This document shows, piece after piece, positions 51,150 to 59,118 of a stretch of DNA of 64,000 nt. This stretch comes from Actinomycetota bacterium (GTDB lineage Bacteria > Actinomycetota > Acidimicrobiia > Acidimicrobiales > Ilumatobacteraceae): positions 186,001 through 250,000 of the forward strand of contig JAUSLV010000011.1 in the NCBI GenBank assembly GCA_030645495.1, read 5' to 3'. The position numbers were made by a program, and so were the translations under genes. How positions within the stretch are numbered: position 1 is the first letter of the stretch; every line of letters starts with the position of its first letter. The notes below the pieces were generated by a model. That model worked only from the letters and a program-made list of their open reading frames with translations, ran no database searches and was not told the origin of the DNA.

Positions 51150-52195
51150 CCGGTCACTGTGGCAGATTCTGGCTCAGCAGGTGTTGGCGACATCGGGATG
51201 TTGCCCACGCCGATGCGGCGACGGAAGACGATGTACGACCAGCTCTGATACGCCAGCACGACCGGCGTGAAGATCGCTGCCACCCAGGTCATCACCTTCA
51301 GCGTGTAGTGCGTGCTGGAGGCATTCGTCGTGGTCAGCGAGTACGCCGTGTCGAGCGTGGACGGCATCACGTTCGGGAACAGCGACACGAACAGCCCAGC
51401 GACGGCGAAGGCGATCGTGGCGGCAGTGCCGAGGAACGCCCACCCCTCGCGGCCGGCTCGGATCACCAGCAGTGCGCCCACCAAGCAGACCGCCGCGAGA
51501 ACGGCGAGGGCGACGAACCACCCGAGGTGCTGGGCGCCCTCACGCTTGCTGTAGGTCCAGGCCAAGAAGGTGACGGCGATGACTGCGGCGACCAGGCCGG
51601 ACTTGAAGGCGAGGGCGCGGGCGCGCACTCGGATGTCGCCGGTGGTCTTCAGCGACACGAACACGGCGCCGTGGGTGATGAACAACGACAGCGTCACGAG
51701 GCCACCCAAGAGGGCGTACGGGTTGAGCAAGTCGAAGAAGCTGCCGACGTACTCCTTGTCGGCGTCGATGTCGACTCCGCCGACGATGTTGCCGAAGGCC
51801 ACACCCCACAGCAGGGCGGGAACCAGCGACCCGAAGAAGATCGCCCGGTCCCACCAGGCCTTCCACGAGTCCTCCGGCCGCTTGCTGCGGTACTCGAAGG
51901 CCACGTTGCGGAAGATCAACGAGAGCAGGATGAGGAACAGTGGGAGGTAGAAGCCGGAGAACAGCGTTGCGTACCACTCGGGGAAGGCCGCGAACGTTGC
52001 GCCGCCGGCCACCAGCACCCACACCTCGTTGCCGTCCCAGACGGGCCCGATGGTGTTGATCAGGACGCGGCGCTCGACGTCGTTGCGGGCGAGCACCCGA
52101 GTGAGGATGCCGACACCGAAGTCGAACCCTTCGAGCACGAAGTAGCCGATCCAGAGCACGGCGATGAGGATGAACCAGACGGTGGTGAGTTCCAT
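51146..52195 (-). CDS. cydB: Cytochrome bd oxidase subunit II
   Basis: Second subunit of the bd-type quinol oxidase. It has 349 residues with eight to nine membrane helices. The start (TTVWFILIAVLWIGYFVLEGFDFGVG) is diagnostic, as are NTIGPVWDGNEVWVLVAGGA and the GVAFGNIVGGV stretch. It lies 13 bp after cydA and overlaps cydD. The electron donor is expected to be the menaquinol made by the men genes in this window. Confidence 0.96.
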   Translation of the reverse strand: MELTTVWFILIAVLWIGYFVLEGFDFGVGILTRVLARNDVERRVLINTIGPVWDGNEVWVLVAGGATFAAFPEWYATLFSGFYLPLFLILLSLIFRNVAFEYRSKRPEDSWKAWWDRAIFFGSLVPALLWGVAFGNIVGGVDIDADKEYVGSFFDLLNPYALLGGLVTLSLFITHGAVFVSLKTTGDIRVRARALAFKSGLVAAVIAVTFLAWTYSKREGAQHLGWFVALAVLAAVCLVGALLVIRAGREGWAFLGTAATIAFAVAGLFVSLFPNVMPSTLDTAYSLTTTNASSTHYTLKVMTWVAAIFTPVVLAYQSWSYIVFRRRIGVGNIPMSPTPAEPESATVTG

Positions 52196-52208
52196 GATCT
52201 CGTGCCTC

Positions 52209-53618
52209 TCAGTACGCGAACGCCAGCTGGCGCTCTTCGTCGTTGGTGTCGGAGTCGTCGTGCTCGGGTGGGATGTCCGGGAGCCCGGCGGCGATGGTCT
52301 TCAGCAGCAGCTTCACTTCCACGATCGCCAGCCCGCCGTAGACGAGCGTGAAGCCGATGAGGCTGATCAGCACTTCGGCGGTGCTCACGCCGGGTGACAC
52401 GCCGGCGGAGGTGGGCATCAGGCCGAACACGATCCACGGCTGGCGACCCATCTCGGTGAAGATCCAGCCGAACGAGTTGCCGAGGAGGGGTGTGAGCGGC
52501 AGCAGCAGCGCCAGCCGCCCGCACCAGCGACTCTTGGGCATGCGACCCTTCTTGAACGCCCACAGCACCCAGATCGCGGCGAGTGCGGCCGACATGCCGA
52601 CGCCGATCATCAGCCGGAACGACCAGTAGGTGAGCGGGACGTTCGGCGTGTAGTTGCCGGGCCCGTACTTGGCTTCGTACGCGGTCTGCAGGTCGTTCAC
52701 GCCCTCGATCTCTGCGTCGAAGCTGCCCTTGCCGAGGTACGACAGCAGGCCGGGCACGCGGATCGAGAACACCTCATCGCTGCCTTCGAGCGTGCCGATC
52801 GTGAAGATCGAGAATCCGGCGGTCGACTTGGTGTCGTACTGCGCCTCGGCGGCGGCCATCTTCATCGGCTGCACCTCCGTCATCACCTTTGCCTGGCGGT
52901 CACCACTGATCGCCACGCCGAGAGCGCTGACGAGCACGACGACCGAGCCGAACTTCGCCGCAGTGCGGAATGTGGAGGAGTCGCGGTTCGGGTAGCGGAA
53001 CAGCTGCCACAGCGACACACCCAGCACCATCGCCCCACCCGTGAGGAACGCCGACAGGATGGTGTGCGGGAACGTGACCAAGGTGACCTTGTTGGTGAGC
53101 ACGGCCCAGATGTCGGTGAGTTCGACGCGACCGGTGTCGGGGTTGAACGTGTACCCGACCGGGTTCTGCATGAAGGAGTTGGCGGCCAGGATGAAGTACG
53201 CGGAGATCATCGTGCCGATCGCAGCCAGCCAAATCGTCATCAGGTGCAGCTTCGGCGACAGGCGGTCCCAGCCGAAGATCCACAACCCGATGAACGTGGA
53301 CTCCAGGAAGAACGACAGCAAGCCCTCGATCGCCAGTGGTGCACCGAAGATGTCGCCGACGAATCGCGAGTACTCGCTCCAGTTCATCCCGAACTGGAAC
53401 TCCTGCACGATGCCGGTGACCACACCCATCGCGAAGTTGATGAGGAACAACTTGCCGAAGAACTTGGTGAGGCGCAGGTAGCGCTCGTCCTTCGTGCGGT
53501 ACCAGGCGGTCTGGAACCCAGCGACGACGAACGCCAAGCCGATCGTCAGTGGGACGAAGAAGAAGTGGTACACCGTGGTGATCCCGAACTGCCACCGAGC
53601 GATGTTCAACGTGTCCAC
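52209..53618 (-). CDS. cydA: Cytochrome bd oxidase subunit I
   Basis: Heme-bearing subunit that oxidises quinol and reduces oxygen without pumping protons. Conserved residues match E. coli CydA: H18, the E98/E106 pair in IEGLLSFFLESTFIG, and H185 in FPHTILSAF. The Q loop GDRQAKVMTEVQPMKMAAAEA is the short type (given in part as EVQPMKM). About nine helices fill 469 residues. GTG 53618 was chosen because GGAG lies 5-6 nt before it and the protein then begins VDTLNIARWQFG; GTG 53642 would add eight residues. Confidence 0.94.
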   Translation of the reverse strand: MDTLNIARWQFGITTVYHFFFVPLTIGLAFVVAGFQTAWYRTKDERYLRLTKFFGKLFLINFAMGVVTGIVQEFQFGMNWSEYSRFVGDIFGAPLAIEGLLSFFLESTFIGLWIFGWDRLSPKLHLMTIWLAAIGTMISAYFILAANSFMQNPVGYTFNPDTGRVELTDIWAVLTNKVTLVTFPHTILSAFLTGGAMVLGVSLWQLFRYPNRDSSTFRTAAKFGSVVVLVSALGVAISGDRQAKVMTEVQPMKMAAAEAQYDTKSTAGFSIFTIGTLEGSDEVFSIRVPGLLSYLGKGSFDAEIEGVNDLQTAYEAKYGPGNYTPNVPLTYWSFRLMIGVGMSAALAAIWVLWAFKKGRMPKSRWCGRLALLLPLTPLLGNSFGWIFTEMGRQPWIVFGLMPTSAGVSPGVSTAEVLISLIGFTLVYGGLAIVEVKLLLKTIAAGLPDIPPEHDDSDTNDEERQLAFAY

Positions 53619-53919
53619 GCTGGCTCCGATCTGAGCCCGCACGTCGGTGCGAGTTCGTCCGGCGACCCCCGTTCCCGAGTGATCGCGCTCCTAAACACCC
53701 GGTCGCTCACCGCTGCGGTGGAGTTCCCGGATACCCATGGGCGTATGTCACACCCGCTCGACCGTCACGAGAGACGGGTGTCGACGGCGGCCGCGGGGCT
53801 TACCCCGTCGAACCACCGGACCGCTTCTTGCAGCACACAGATCGGCAGAGGGGCGAGCAGCTCGTGGCCTCCTTCGCCCACGGCGAACACGCCGCCATAG
53901 GTCCGGTGGCCCTGCCGAC
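53619..53919. other. 301-bp gap: cydA promoter region and end of the ThDP operon
   Basis: This stretch should hold the cydA promoter and the terminator of the ThDP-enzyme operon, both reading leftwards. ACACCCG (53750-53756) and CGGGTGT (53775-53781) form a 7-bp stem with an 18-nt loop that could terminate the operon. A near-palindrome around CCCATGGG (53734-53741) could be an operator for cydA. A TTTAGGAG stretch near 53690 is a weak -10 candidate. A possible small ORF lies at 53765-53923. Confidence 0.4.
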
Positions 53920-53923
53920 TCAC
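53765..53923 (-). CDS. Possible small ORF coupled to the ThDP enzyme gene (52 aa)
   Basis: A GTG at 53923 overlaps the stop of the ThDP enzyme gene (GTGA), the same coupling used by every junction of this operon. The 52-codon frame has mostly G or C at third positions, as real genes here do, and encodes a neutral peptide with a central segment GEGGHELLAPLPICVLQEAV. No family is recognised. The frame is also open within the preceding gene by base composition, so chance remains likely. Confidence 0.3.
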   Translation of the reverse strand: MSRQGHRTYGGVFAVGEGGHELLAPLPICVLQEAVRWFDGVSPAAAVDTRLS

Positions 53924-55482
53924 ATGATCGGGGGGACGATCGCCTCGATCAGGGTCGGGCCGGGGGTGGCGAGCGCGCGTTCCAGCTGTTGGGTGAACTC
54001 CTCGGCGGTGGTGGCTCGCGTGGCCGGCACGCCGAACCCCTGCGCCATGGCGACGAAGTCCATGTCGGGGCCGTGCAGATCCAGCATCGCCTTCGCTCTC
54101 GGCCCCGGCTCGCCATCCAACCCGACACGGTTGAGTTCCATGTTCAGCACCGAGTACGAGCGGTTGTTGTAGAGCACAGTGGTGACGTCGAGCCTCTCGC
54201 GGGCCTGGGTCCACAACGACTGGATCGTGTACAGCGCGCTGCCGTCGGCCTGCAACGCCAGCACCCGCCGCCCGGGTGCGGCCACGGCCGCGCCCGTAGC
54301 CACCGGGAGGCCCTGGCCGATCGCGCCGCCGGTGAGGCACAGCCAGGTGTGCCGCGGCGCATCGGCCGTGGCGCCCGGGTTGAACAGGCCCGAGGTCTGC
54401 GCTTCGTCGGACACGATCGCGCCCTCCGGCAGCAGCGCGCCGATCGCCGCGGCCATCGACTGCGACGTGAGCGCCCCGGTGGGCCGCTCGGGGCGCACCA
54501 CCTCGTGACGGAGCTGCGATGGCGTGGCGGGGGCACCGAGCGCGTCGGCCAGTGCCCGCAGCGCGCCGGGAGCATCCTCCGCCGGCGTGGCCAGCTCGTG
54601 CACCGTGCAGCCCGCGGGCACCAGGTCGGAGGGCCGGCCGGGGTAGGCGAAGAACGACACGGGCGACTTCGAGTCCACCAGCACCAGGTGCTGTGCGCCG
54701 GCCAGCTGCATCTCGGCGAACTCGGCCAGGTAGGCGAGGCGGGTGGGCTCGGGCAGGCCTGCCCCGCGCTCCATGCAGGTCGGAAAGGTCTCTGCCATCA
54801 GGAGCGCGCCAGTGGCTTCCACTACCCGTTGCGCGTGGAGCAGTGGTTCGGCGCCGAGGGCCGTGCCACCAAGGAACAGCACCACCTTTTCGCCGCTGCC
54901 CAGCACCCGGGCGATCTCGTCGATCCGGTCGGCAGCCACCACGACCGGGGCCGCCGGGGGCACCGGCGTGGCCGGCACGCCACCCTCGCCCCACGACACG
55001 TCGGCGGGCAGGATCAGCGTCGCCACCTGGCCCGGGGCGCCCATCGCCACCGCCACCGCCTCGGCCGCGTCGTCGGCCAGACCGGCGGTGGACGACGACC
55101 GGCGCACCCAGGTGGACACATTGCGTGCCACCGTCTCGATGTCGCTCTCCAGTTGGGCGTCGTACTGGTTGTGGTACGTGGCGTGGTCGCCGACGATGTT
55201 CACCACCGGCACGCGCCCCTTGCGGGCGTTGTGCAGGTTGGCCAACCCGTTGCCCAGGCCCGGCCCCAGGTGCAACAGCACCGCCGCTGGTCGGCCCGCG
55301 ATGCGTGCGTAGCCGTCGGCGGCGCCGGTGGCCACCCCCTCGAACAGCGCGAGTACGCCGCGCATGCGCGGCTCGCTGTCGAGCGCGGCGACGAAGTGCA
55401 TCTCCGACGTGCCCGGGTTCATGAAGCAGGTATCGACACCCGCGTCCACCAATGTGCGCAACAGCGCTTCGGCACCTCTCAT
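53920..55482 (-). CDS. ThDP-dependent decarboxylase/lyase (benzoylformate decarboxylase-like)
   Basis: Thiamine-diphosphate enzyme of the acetolactate synthase/benzoylformate decarboxylase superfamily, 520 residues. The N-terminal MNPGTSEMHFV and FEGVATGAADGYARI (activating Glu) precede a central domain. The C-terminal ThDP motif runs LQADGSALYTIQSLW to VLYNNRSYSVLN. No regulatory subunit is nearby and the start is not AHAS-like, so a 2-oxoacid decarboxylase or carboligase is more likely than acetolactate synthase. The ATG overlaps the FAD-oxidase stop (ATGA). Acts on an unknown 2-oxoacid, perhaps the product of that oxidase. Confidence 0.85.
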   Translation of the reverse strand: MRGAEALLRTLVDAGVDTCFMNPGTSEMHFVAALDSEPRMRGVLALFEGVATGAADGYARIAGRPAAVLLHLGPGLGNGLANLHNARKGRVPVVNIVGDHATYHNQYDAQLESDIETVARNVSTWVRRSSSTAGLADDAAEAVAVAMGAPGQVATLILPADVSWGEGGVPATPVPPAAPVVVAADRIDEIARVLGSGEKVVLFLGGTALGAEPLLHAQRVVEATGALLMAETFPTCMERGAGLPEPTRLAYLAEFAEMQLAGAQHLVLVDSKSPVSFFAYPGRPSDLVPAGCTVHELATPAEDAPGALRALADALGAPATPSQLRHEVVRPERPTGALTSQSMAAAIGALLPEGAIVSDEAQTSGLFNPGATADAPRHTWLCLTGGAIGQGLPVATGAAVAAPGRRVLALQADGSALYTIQSLWTQARERLDVTTVLYNNRSYSVLNMELNRVGLDGEPGPRAKAMLDLHGPDMDFVAMAQGFGVPATRATTAEEFTQQLERALATPGPTLIEAIVPPIM

Positions 55483-56864
55483 GACGGGCCTCCCTCGAGG
55501 TCGAAGATCTTGCCGGGGTTGAGGATTCCCGCGGGGTCGAAGGCCTGTTTGATGCGCCGCATGAGCGCGATCTTGGCCGGATCCTCCAGCGCGAGGAAGT
55601 ACGGCTTCTTCTCCGTCCCGATGCCGTGCTCGCCGGAGATCACCCCGCCCAGTTCCACGGCGGCCGCGAACAGCTGCATCAGCAGCGGCTTGCGTACGCT
55701 CGCATCCGGCTGGAACACGGCGAGGTGCACATTGCCGTCACCGGCGTGCCCGCAGCCGGCGATCCACGAGGCGTGGGTCTGGGCCAACTCGCTGGCCGTG
55801 GCCATCAAGGCCGGGATGGCACCTCGTGGCACGGCGATGTCGACGATGTCGTCGGCGTTGCTCGCCTTCGCCATCCAGAACGCCTTCTCGCGCGCCTCGA
55901 TCAACGCGGCAGCGGCGCCCGAGGGCAGCACGTACACGTCGATCGCTCCGAGGGACGTGAGCATCTCGGCCACACGCTCCATGTCGCGCTCCAGCCGCTC
56001 GTGGCTGTCGCCCTCGAGGCGGATCACGAGGTAGGCGAGTGCGGTGGCCTGCACGTCGTCGGGCACACCGAGATCGAGGCCGGCGGTGGCGCGGATGGCG
56101 GCCATCGTGAGCAGGTCGATGTACTCCAGGATCGACGGCGCCACGCCGCTGGCCACCACCTTGGGCACCGCGTGGGTCACCTCGTCGAGTGTGGCGAACG
56201 GGGCCAGCACGGTGAGTGCATGCGCCGGGCGTGGCTGCAGCTTCAGCGTCGTCTCCGTAACCAGCGCGAGCGTGCCTTCCGAGCCGATCACCAGCTGGGT
56301 GAGGTCGTAGCCCGACGAGGCCTTCACGATGCGCCCGCCGGTGCGCATGATCTCGCCCGTGGGCAGCACCACCTGCAGGCCGAGCACGTGGTGGCGGGTG
56401 ACGCCGTAGCGCACCGCCGTCATGCCGCCGGCGTTGGTGTTGACATTGCCGCCGATCGAGGCGCTGTACTCGCCGGGGCGCACCGGATACCACAGGCCGT
56501 GCGCGGCGAGCGCGGCGTCGAGCTGATCGAGGCGCACCCCCGGCTGCACCACGGCGAGGTGATTGTCGGCGTCGATCTCGAGGATCTGCGCCATCCGCTC
56601 GAACGACACCACCACGCCACCGGGCATCGGCACGCATGCGCCGGACAGGCCGGAACCCGCGCCTCGTGCGGTGACCGGCACGCGGTGCTCGGTGCACAGC
56701 GCGAGCACCCGCGACACCTGCTCGGCGGTCTCGGGGGTCACCACCGCCAGCGGCCGCACCGGCGAGACCCCGAGCGCCTCATCGTGGCCGTCGTCGTCGC
56801 TGATCGCGTCGCCCACGCGCAACAATTGGGCGCCAACCGCGTCGCGCAATGCGTCGACGATCAC
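55479..56864 (-). CDS. FAD-linked 2-hydroxyacid oxidase/dehydrogenase (GlcD/D-LDH type)
   Basis: Flavoprotein of the VAO/GlcD superfamily, 461 residues. The FAD-binding half has VPVTARGAGSGLSGACVP, SIGGNVNTNAGGMTAVRYG and the IGSEGTLALVTE stretch. The C-terminal half ends with HAGDGNVHLAVF and SGEHGIGTEKKP, typical of glycolate oxidase and D-lactate dehydrogenases. It would oxidise a 2-hydroxyacid to a 2-oxoacid. Start GTG overlaps the stop of the upstream gene (GTGA), and its stop overlaps the ThDP enzyme gene. Substrate unknown. Confidence 0.9.
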   Translation of the reverse strand: MIVDALRDAVGAQLLRVGDAISDDDGHDEALGVSPVRPLAVVTPETAEQVSRVLALCTEHRVPVTARGAGSGLSGACVPMPGGVVVSFERMAQILEIDADNHLAVVQPGVRLDQLDAALAAHGLWYPVRPGEYSASIGGNVNTNAGGMTAVRYGVTRHHVLGLQVVLPTGEIMRTGGRIVKASSGYDLTQLVIGSEGTLALVTETTLKLQPRPAHALTVLAPFATLDEVTHAVPKVVASGVAPSILEYIDLLTMAAIRATAGLDLGVPDDVQATALAYLVIRLEGDSHERLERDMERVAEMLTSLGAIDVYVLPSGAAAALIEAREKAFWMAKASNADDIVDIAVPRGAIPALMATASELAQTHASWIAGCGHAGDGNVHLAVFQPDASVRKPLLMQLFAAAVELGGVISGEHGIGTEKKPYFLALEDPAKIALMRRIKQAFDPAGILNPGKIFDLEGGPS

Positions 56865-57904
56865 TCTGCGATCCCCACGGGGCCGCCGTCGATGATCTGG
56901 TCGAGGTACTCGCTGAGCCCATGACCCACACGGCCGGCGAACGGACCCGACTGCACCGTCCAGCGCGTCATCCCTTCACTGATGCGCGTTGTCAGCCACT
57001 GCCCGTCGGGGCCCTGGCGCCGGTTGCGCAGGGGGATCAGGTCGATCACCTCGCCCGTGAAGCGCCACTCGCGGTCCGACTTCGTGGAGCGGATCAGCCC
57101 CTCGATCGACTGGTGGTAGGCCTCGTCGCCGCGAGTGACGGTGCGCAGCTCCACATGGTCACACAGGTGGAGCTGCCCGTTCTCCCAGACGAACCCGCCG
57201 CGCGTGCCCGGACCGTCCTTCGTGGCCACTCGGCTGGCCATGAACCCGAAGTCGCGATCCACGTTGGCCGTCAGCCAGCGGTAGTACCACGGGGCCTGCC
57301 AGTAGCGCGGGCCCCACGAGTGGTCGCGCAACCCGAACCCGTTGATCTGCCACTCGCGGTCGCCGACGCGGATCGTTCCCGTGGCCTCCACCAGTTGTTC
57401 GTAATGACCTTTGGCGAACTCGTTGCCGGCGGCTTCGTGCGGGGTGTCGGGTTCGCCGCCGAACATGCTGGGCCGACCCTGGCCGGTGAACGTGAGATGC
57501 ACCTCGCACTCGCCGTAGGGATTGTTGGTGAACGCGGTCTTCGGGTCGGTCATCTGCTCGGGCTCGTCGAGCAGCACCATCTTGCCCGTGTAATCGACGC
57601 GCAACTCCTCGAACGGGCGCACCATCGTCCACGTCAGCCCGCCCGCGTCGAGCGCGTCGTTGTTGCTGATGGTCGGTCGTTTGAACATGAAGCCCACGGT
57701 GCGCCGCTCACCGTCGGCGGCAGGCGGCAGGTACAGGCAGACGCTCATCTCCGCGTAGCCCTCGTTGGCGCGGTTCCCCATGCGGAACCAGCCGCCCACC
57801 TGCTGTGCGGGGTCGAAGCAGTTGATGTACATGCTCTCGTTGAAGTTGGACTCGGGCCCCAACTCGTGCAGGTATTCGTCGGCGGGTTCAAGGCGTACTC
57901 CCAT
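56861..57904 (-). CDS. DUF7064/DUF7065-type (AttH/CrtC lipocalin-like) protein
   Basis: A 347-residue protein, first gene of the FAD-oxidase/ThDP operon. The segment NESMYINCFDPAQQVGGWFRMGNRANEGYAEMSVCLYLP (only parts are diagnostic: MGNRANEGYAEMSV) and the FGLRDHSWGPRYWQAPWYYRW block match a family of paired lipocalin-like domains related to AttH/CrtC hydratases. The biochemical role is unknown; relatives act on lipid or terpenoid substrates. A TACGTT box 8 nt before ATG 57904 is the operon's likely promoter. There is no signal peptide. Confidence 0.7.
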   Translation of the reverse strand: MGVRLEPADEYLHELGPESNFNESMYINCFDPAQQVGGWFRMGNRANEGYAEMSVCLYLPPAADGERRTVGFMFKRPTISNNDALDAGGLTWTMVRPFEELRVDYTGKMVLLDEPEQMTDPKTAFTNNPYGECEVHLTFTGQGRPSMFGGEPDTPHEAAGNEFAKGHYEQLVEATGTIRVGDREWQINGFGLRDHSWGPRYWQAPWYYRWLTANVDRDFGFMASRVATKDGPGTRGGFVWENGQLHLCDHVELRTVTRGDEAYHQSIEGLIRSTKSDREWRFTGEVIDLIPLRNRRQGPDGQWLTTRISEGMTRWTVQSGPFAGRVGHGLSEYLDQIIDGGPVGIAE

Positions 57905-58019
57905 GGGCCGCGAACGTACCCACTGCGGCGCCCGTGGTTGTCAGTGGAGGCTGTTGGCCGCCCAATCGGCGTGATGTGTCGAGCGAGGTAGAGAAGGACC
58001 CTCGGCAGTTCCGTGGAGG

Positions 58020-58538
58020 TCAGCTCGGAGCGGTGGAGCCGGCCGTGATGAGCTGGTGCGCCCGTGTCAGTTGTTCGGGGCTCTCGAAGCAGCGGACGGG
58101 AAGGCACCAACCTCGCATGGGTCCCACACAGACCATCAGGTGCGTCGCGGTCAGTGTGCAATCGCGTATTCCACTCCACTCGGCGCGGGTCGTCACGCCC
58201 GAGTTCGACATCCCGATACCGAAAGGGTCGATGACGAACGTTCCGCTCGCGGCCGCAAGCACGTTTCCGACAAGAAGTCGCTGAGCAGATCGGATCACCA
58301 GGACTAGTGCGCCGCACGCGACGACAACTGCCGGGTTCACCCATTGCGGATGATCGCCGAGGGCGAGGGCAAACCCAACGAAGGCAGCGATCGGAAGCAG
58401 CGCAATGCGCCGCTTTCGCACCGCGGCCGCGGTTGCGTTGACGGGCAGTTTCTTCAGGTACCGACAGAGCGCGGCGTAGTCGGCATGGGTGAGCGCGATC
58501 TCGACCGCAATCCGCTCATCGCCGCCCGCCGACTCCAT
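58020..58538 (-). CDS. YcxB-like membrane protein
   Basis: A 172-residue protein with an N-terminal amphipathic segment (IALTHADYAALCRYL), two adjacent membrane segments (about 45-66 and 69-85), and a C-terminal YcxB-like domain (GTFVIDPFGIGMSNSGVTTR through WCLPVRCFES). The family function is unknown. The frame is open to 58610, but ATG 58538 gives a normal start and lies 6 nt after CAGACT, a weak leaderless-type box. The extension would overlap the DUF952 remnant. Confidence 0.65.
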   Translation of the reverse strand: MESAGGDERIAVEIALTHADYAALCRYLKKLPVNATAAAVRKRRIALLPIAAFVGFALALGDHPQWVNPAVVVACGALVLVIRSAQRLLVGNVLAAASGTFVIDPFGIGMSNSGVTTRAEWSGIRDCTLTATHLMVCVGPMRGWCLPVRCFESPEQLTRAHQLITAGSTAPS

Positions 58539-58578
58539 GTCGTCAGTCTGCTGCAGGGCCAACGCCTGTGCAATCGAG

Positions 58579-58662
58579 TCAAGCCAGTGGTTCCACCTGC
58601 ACCACGGCATTGACGGGGATGGGGCCGTAGATGTGGGGGAAGGGTTCGGGGGCGTCGCCGAA
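58579..58662 (-). pseudogene. 3' fragment of a DUF952 gene
   Basis: The minus strand encodes 27 codons ending in TGA, including FPHIYGPIPVNAVV and a final VEPLA. This matches the C-terminal signature of DUF952 proteins (Phe-Pro-His-Leu-Tyr-Gly-Pro). DUF952 proteins are about 110 residues long, so roughly three quarters is missing. The frame is closed by TAG at 58663-58665, exactly where the sequence turns AT-rich. It appears truncated by acquisition of the HipBA segment. Confidence 0.7.
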
Positions 58663-58663
58663 C

Positions 58664-58689
58664 TATTTGTACACTAATGGCTACAAATA
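58664..58689. promoter_or_regulatory. AT-rich dyad TATTTGTA-N10-TACAAATA
   Basis: A perfect 8-bp inverted repeat (58664-58671 and 58682-58689) with an 18-bp centre-to-centre distance. It sits in an AT-rich island (about 58660-58745) unlike the rest of the window, 112 bp before hipB. It is a candidate autoregulatory operator for HipB. The likely hipB -10 is TAGAGT at 58775-58780. Confidence 0.5.
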
Positions 58690-58774
58690 TGGTGAATAGC
58701 ATGGCGCAATGACTGAATACGCATAACTCAGCATGCCAAAGACAAGAAGGTGGTGTCGGATCGTGCGGAATCGC

Positions 58775-58780
58775 TAGAGT
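58775..58780 (+). promoter_or_regulatory. -10 box (TAGAGT) of hipBA
   Basis: TAGAGT lies 20 nt before the hipB ATG with a strong AAGGAGG ribosome site in between, so this message is leadered, unlike many neighbours. Confidence 0.45.
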
Positions 58781-58800
58781 TGTGGACAAGGAGGATCGCG

Positions 58801-59118
58801 ATGACCGCCGAACTGCTGGAACAGACCCTGGGTCGCACTGTTCGCGCGCGGCGTGTCGCCGCGAACCTCACGCAGGTCGAGCTGGCCGAGCGGGCCAACC
58901 TGTCGGTGGGCGCGGTGCAGCACCTCGAAACCGGCGCGGGCGCCACCATCGCCACGCTCGTGAAGGTGCTGCGTGTGCTCGGCGCCGAGGCCTGGCTCGA
59001 CCAGTTGGCCCCGCCCGCACCGCAGTTCAGCCCGTTGCAGGCGTTGCAGCAACAGCAGCGGGCCCAGCGGGCGAGCGCGCCGCGCCAACGGGTGAGTCGC
59101 ACGCGGGCGGCGGGCTGA
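58801..59118 (+). CDS. hipB: HipB-like XRE antitoxin
   Basis: Helix-turn-helix antitoxin and repressor, 105 residues. The HTH spans about 10-60 (RRVAANLTQVELAERANLSVGAVQHLETG). A Gln/Arg-rich tail follows. The frame is open from 58750, but AAGGAGG (58788-58794) lies 6 nt before ATG 58801, an unusually good ribosome site for this region. The stop overlaps the hipA ATG (TGATG), so antitoxin and toxin are coupled. Likely represses its own promoter with HipA as co-repressor. Confidence 0.88.
   Translation: MTAELLEQTLGRTVRARRVAANLTQVELAERANLSVGAVQHLETGAGATIATLVKVLRVLGAEAWLDQLAPPAPQFSPLQALQQQQRAQRASAPRQRVSRTRAAG

Noticed and set aside
53920-55482. Acetolactate synthase large subunit
   Set aside because: There is no regulatory subunit or ilvC nearby, and the N-terminal and central regions resemble benzoylformate decarboxylase-type enzymes. 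Coupling to an FAD oxidase favours a 2-oxoacid decarboxylase.
58539-58610. N-terminal extension of the YcxB-like protein
   Set aside because: The extra 24 residues overlap the DUF952 remnant and add no YcxB feature. ATG 58538 is better placed.
58677-58712. 11-codon leader peptide in the AT-rich region before hipB
   Set aside because: It has no ribosome site, overlaps the candidate operator and carries no informative sequence.
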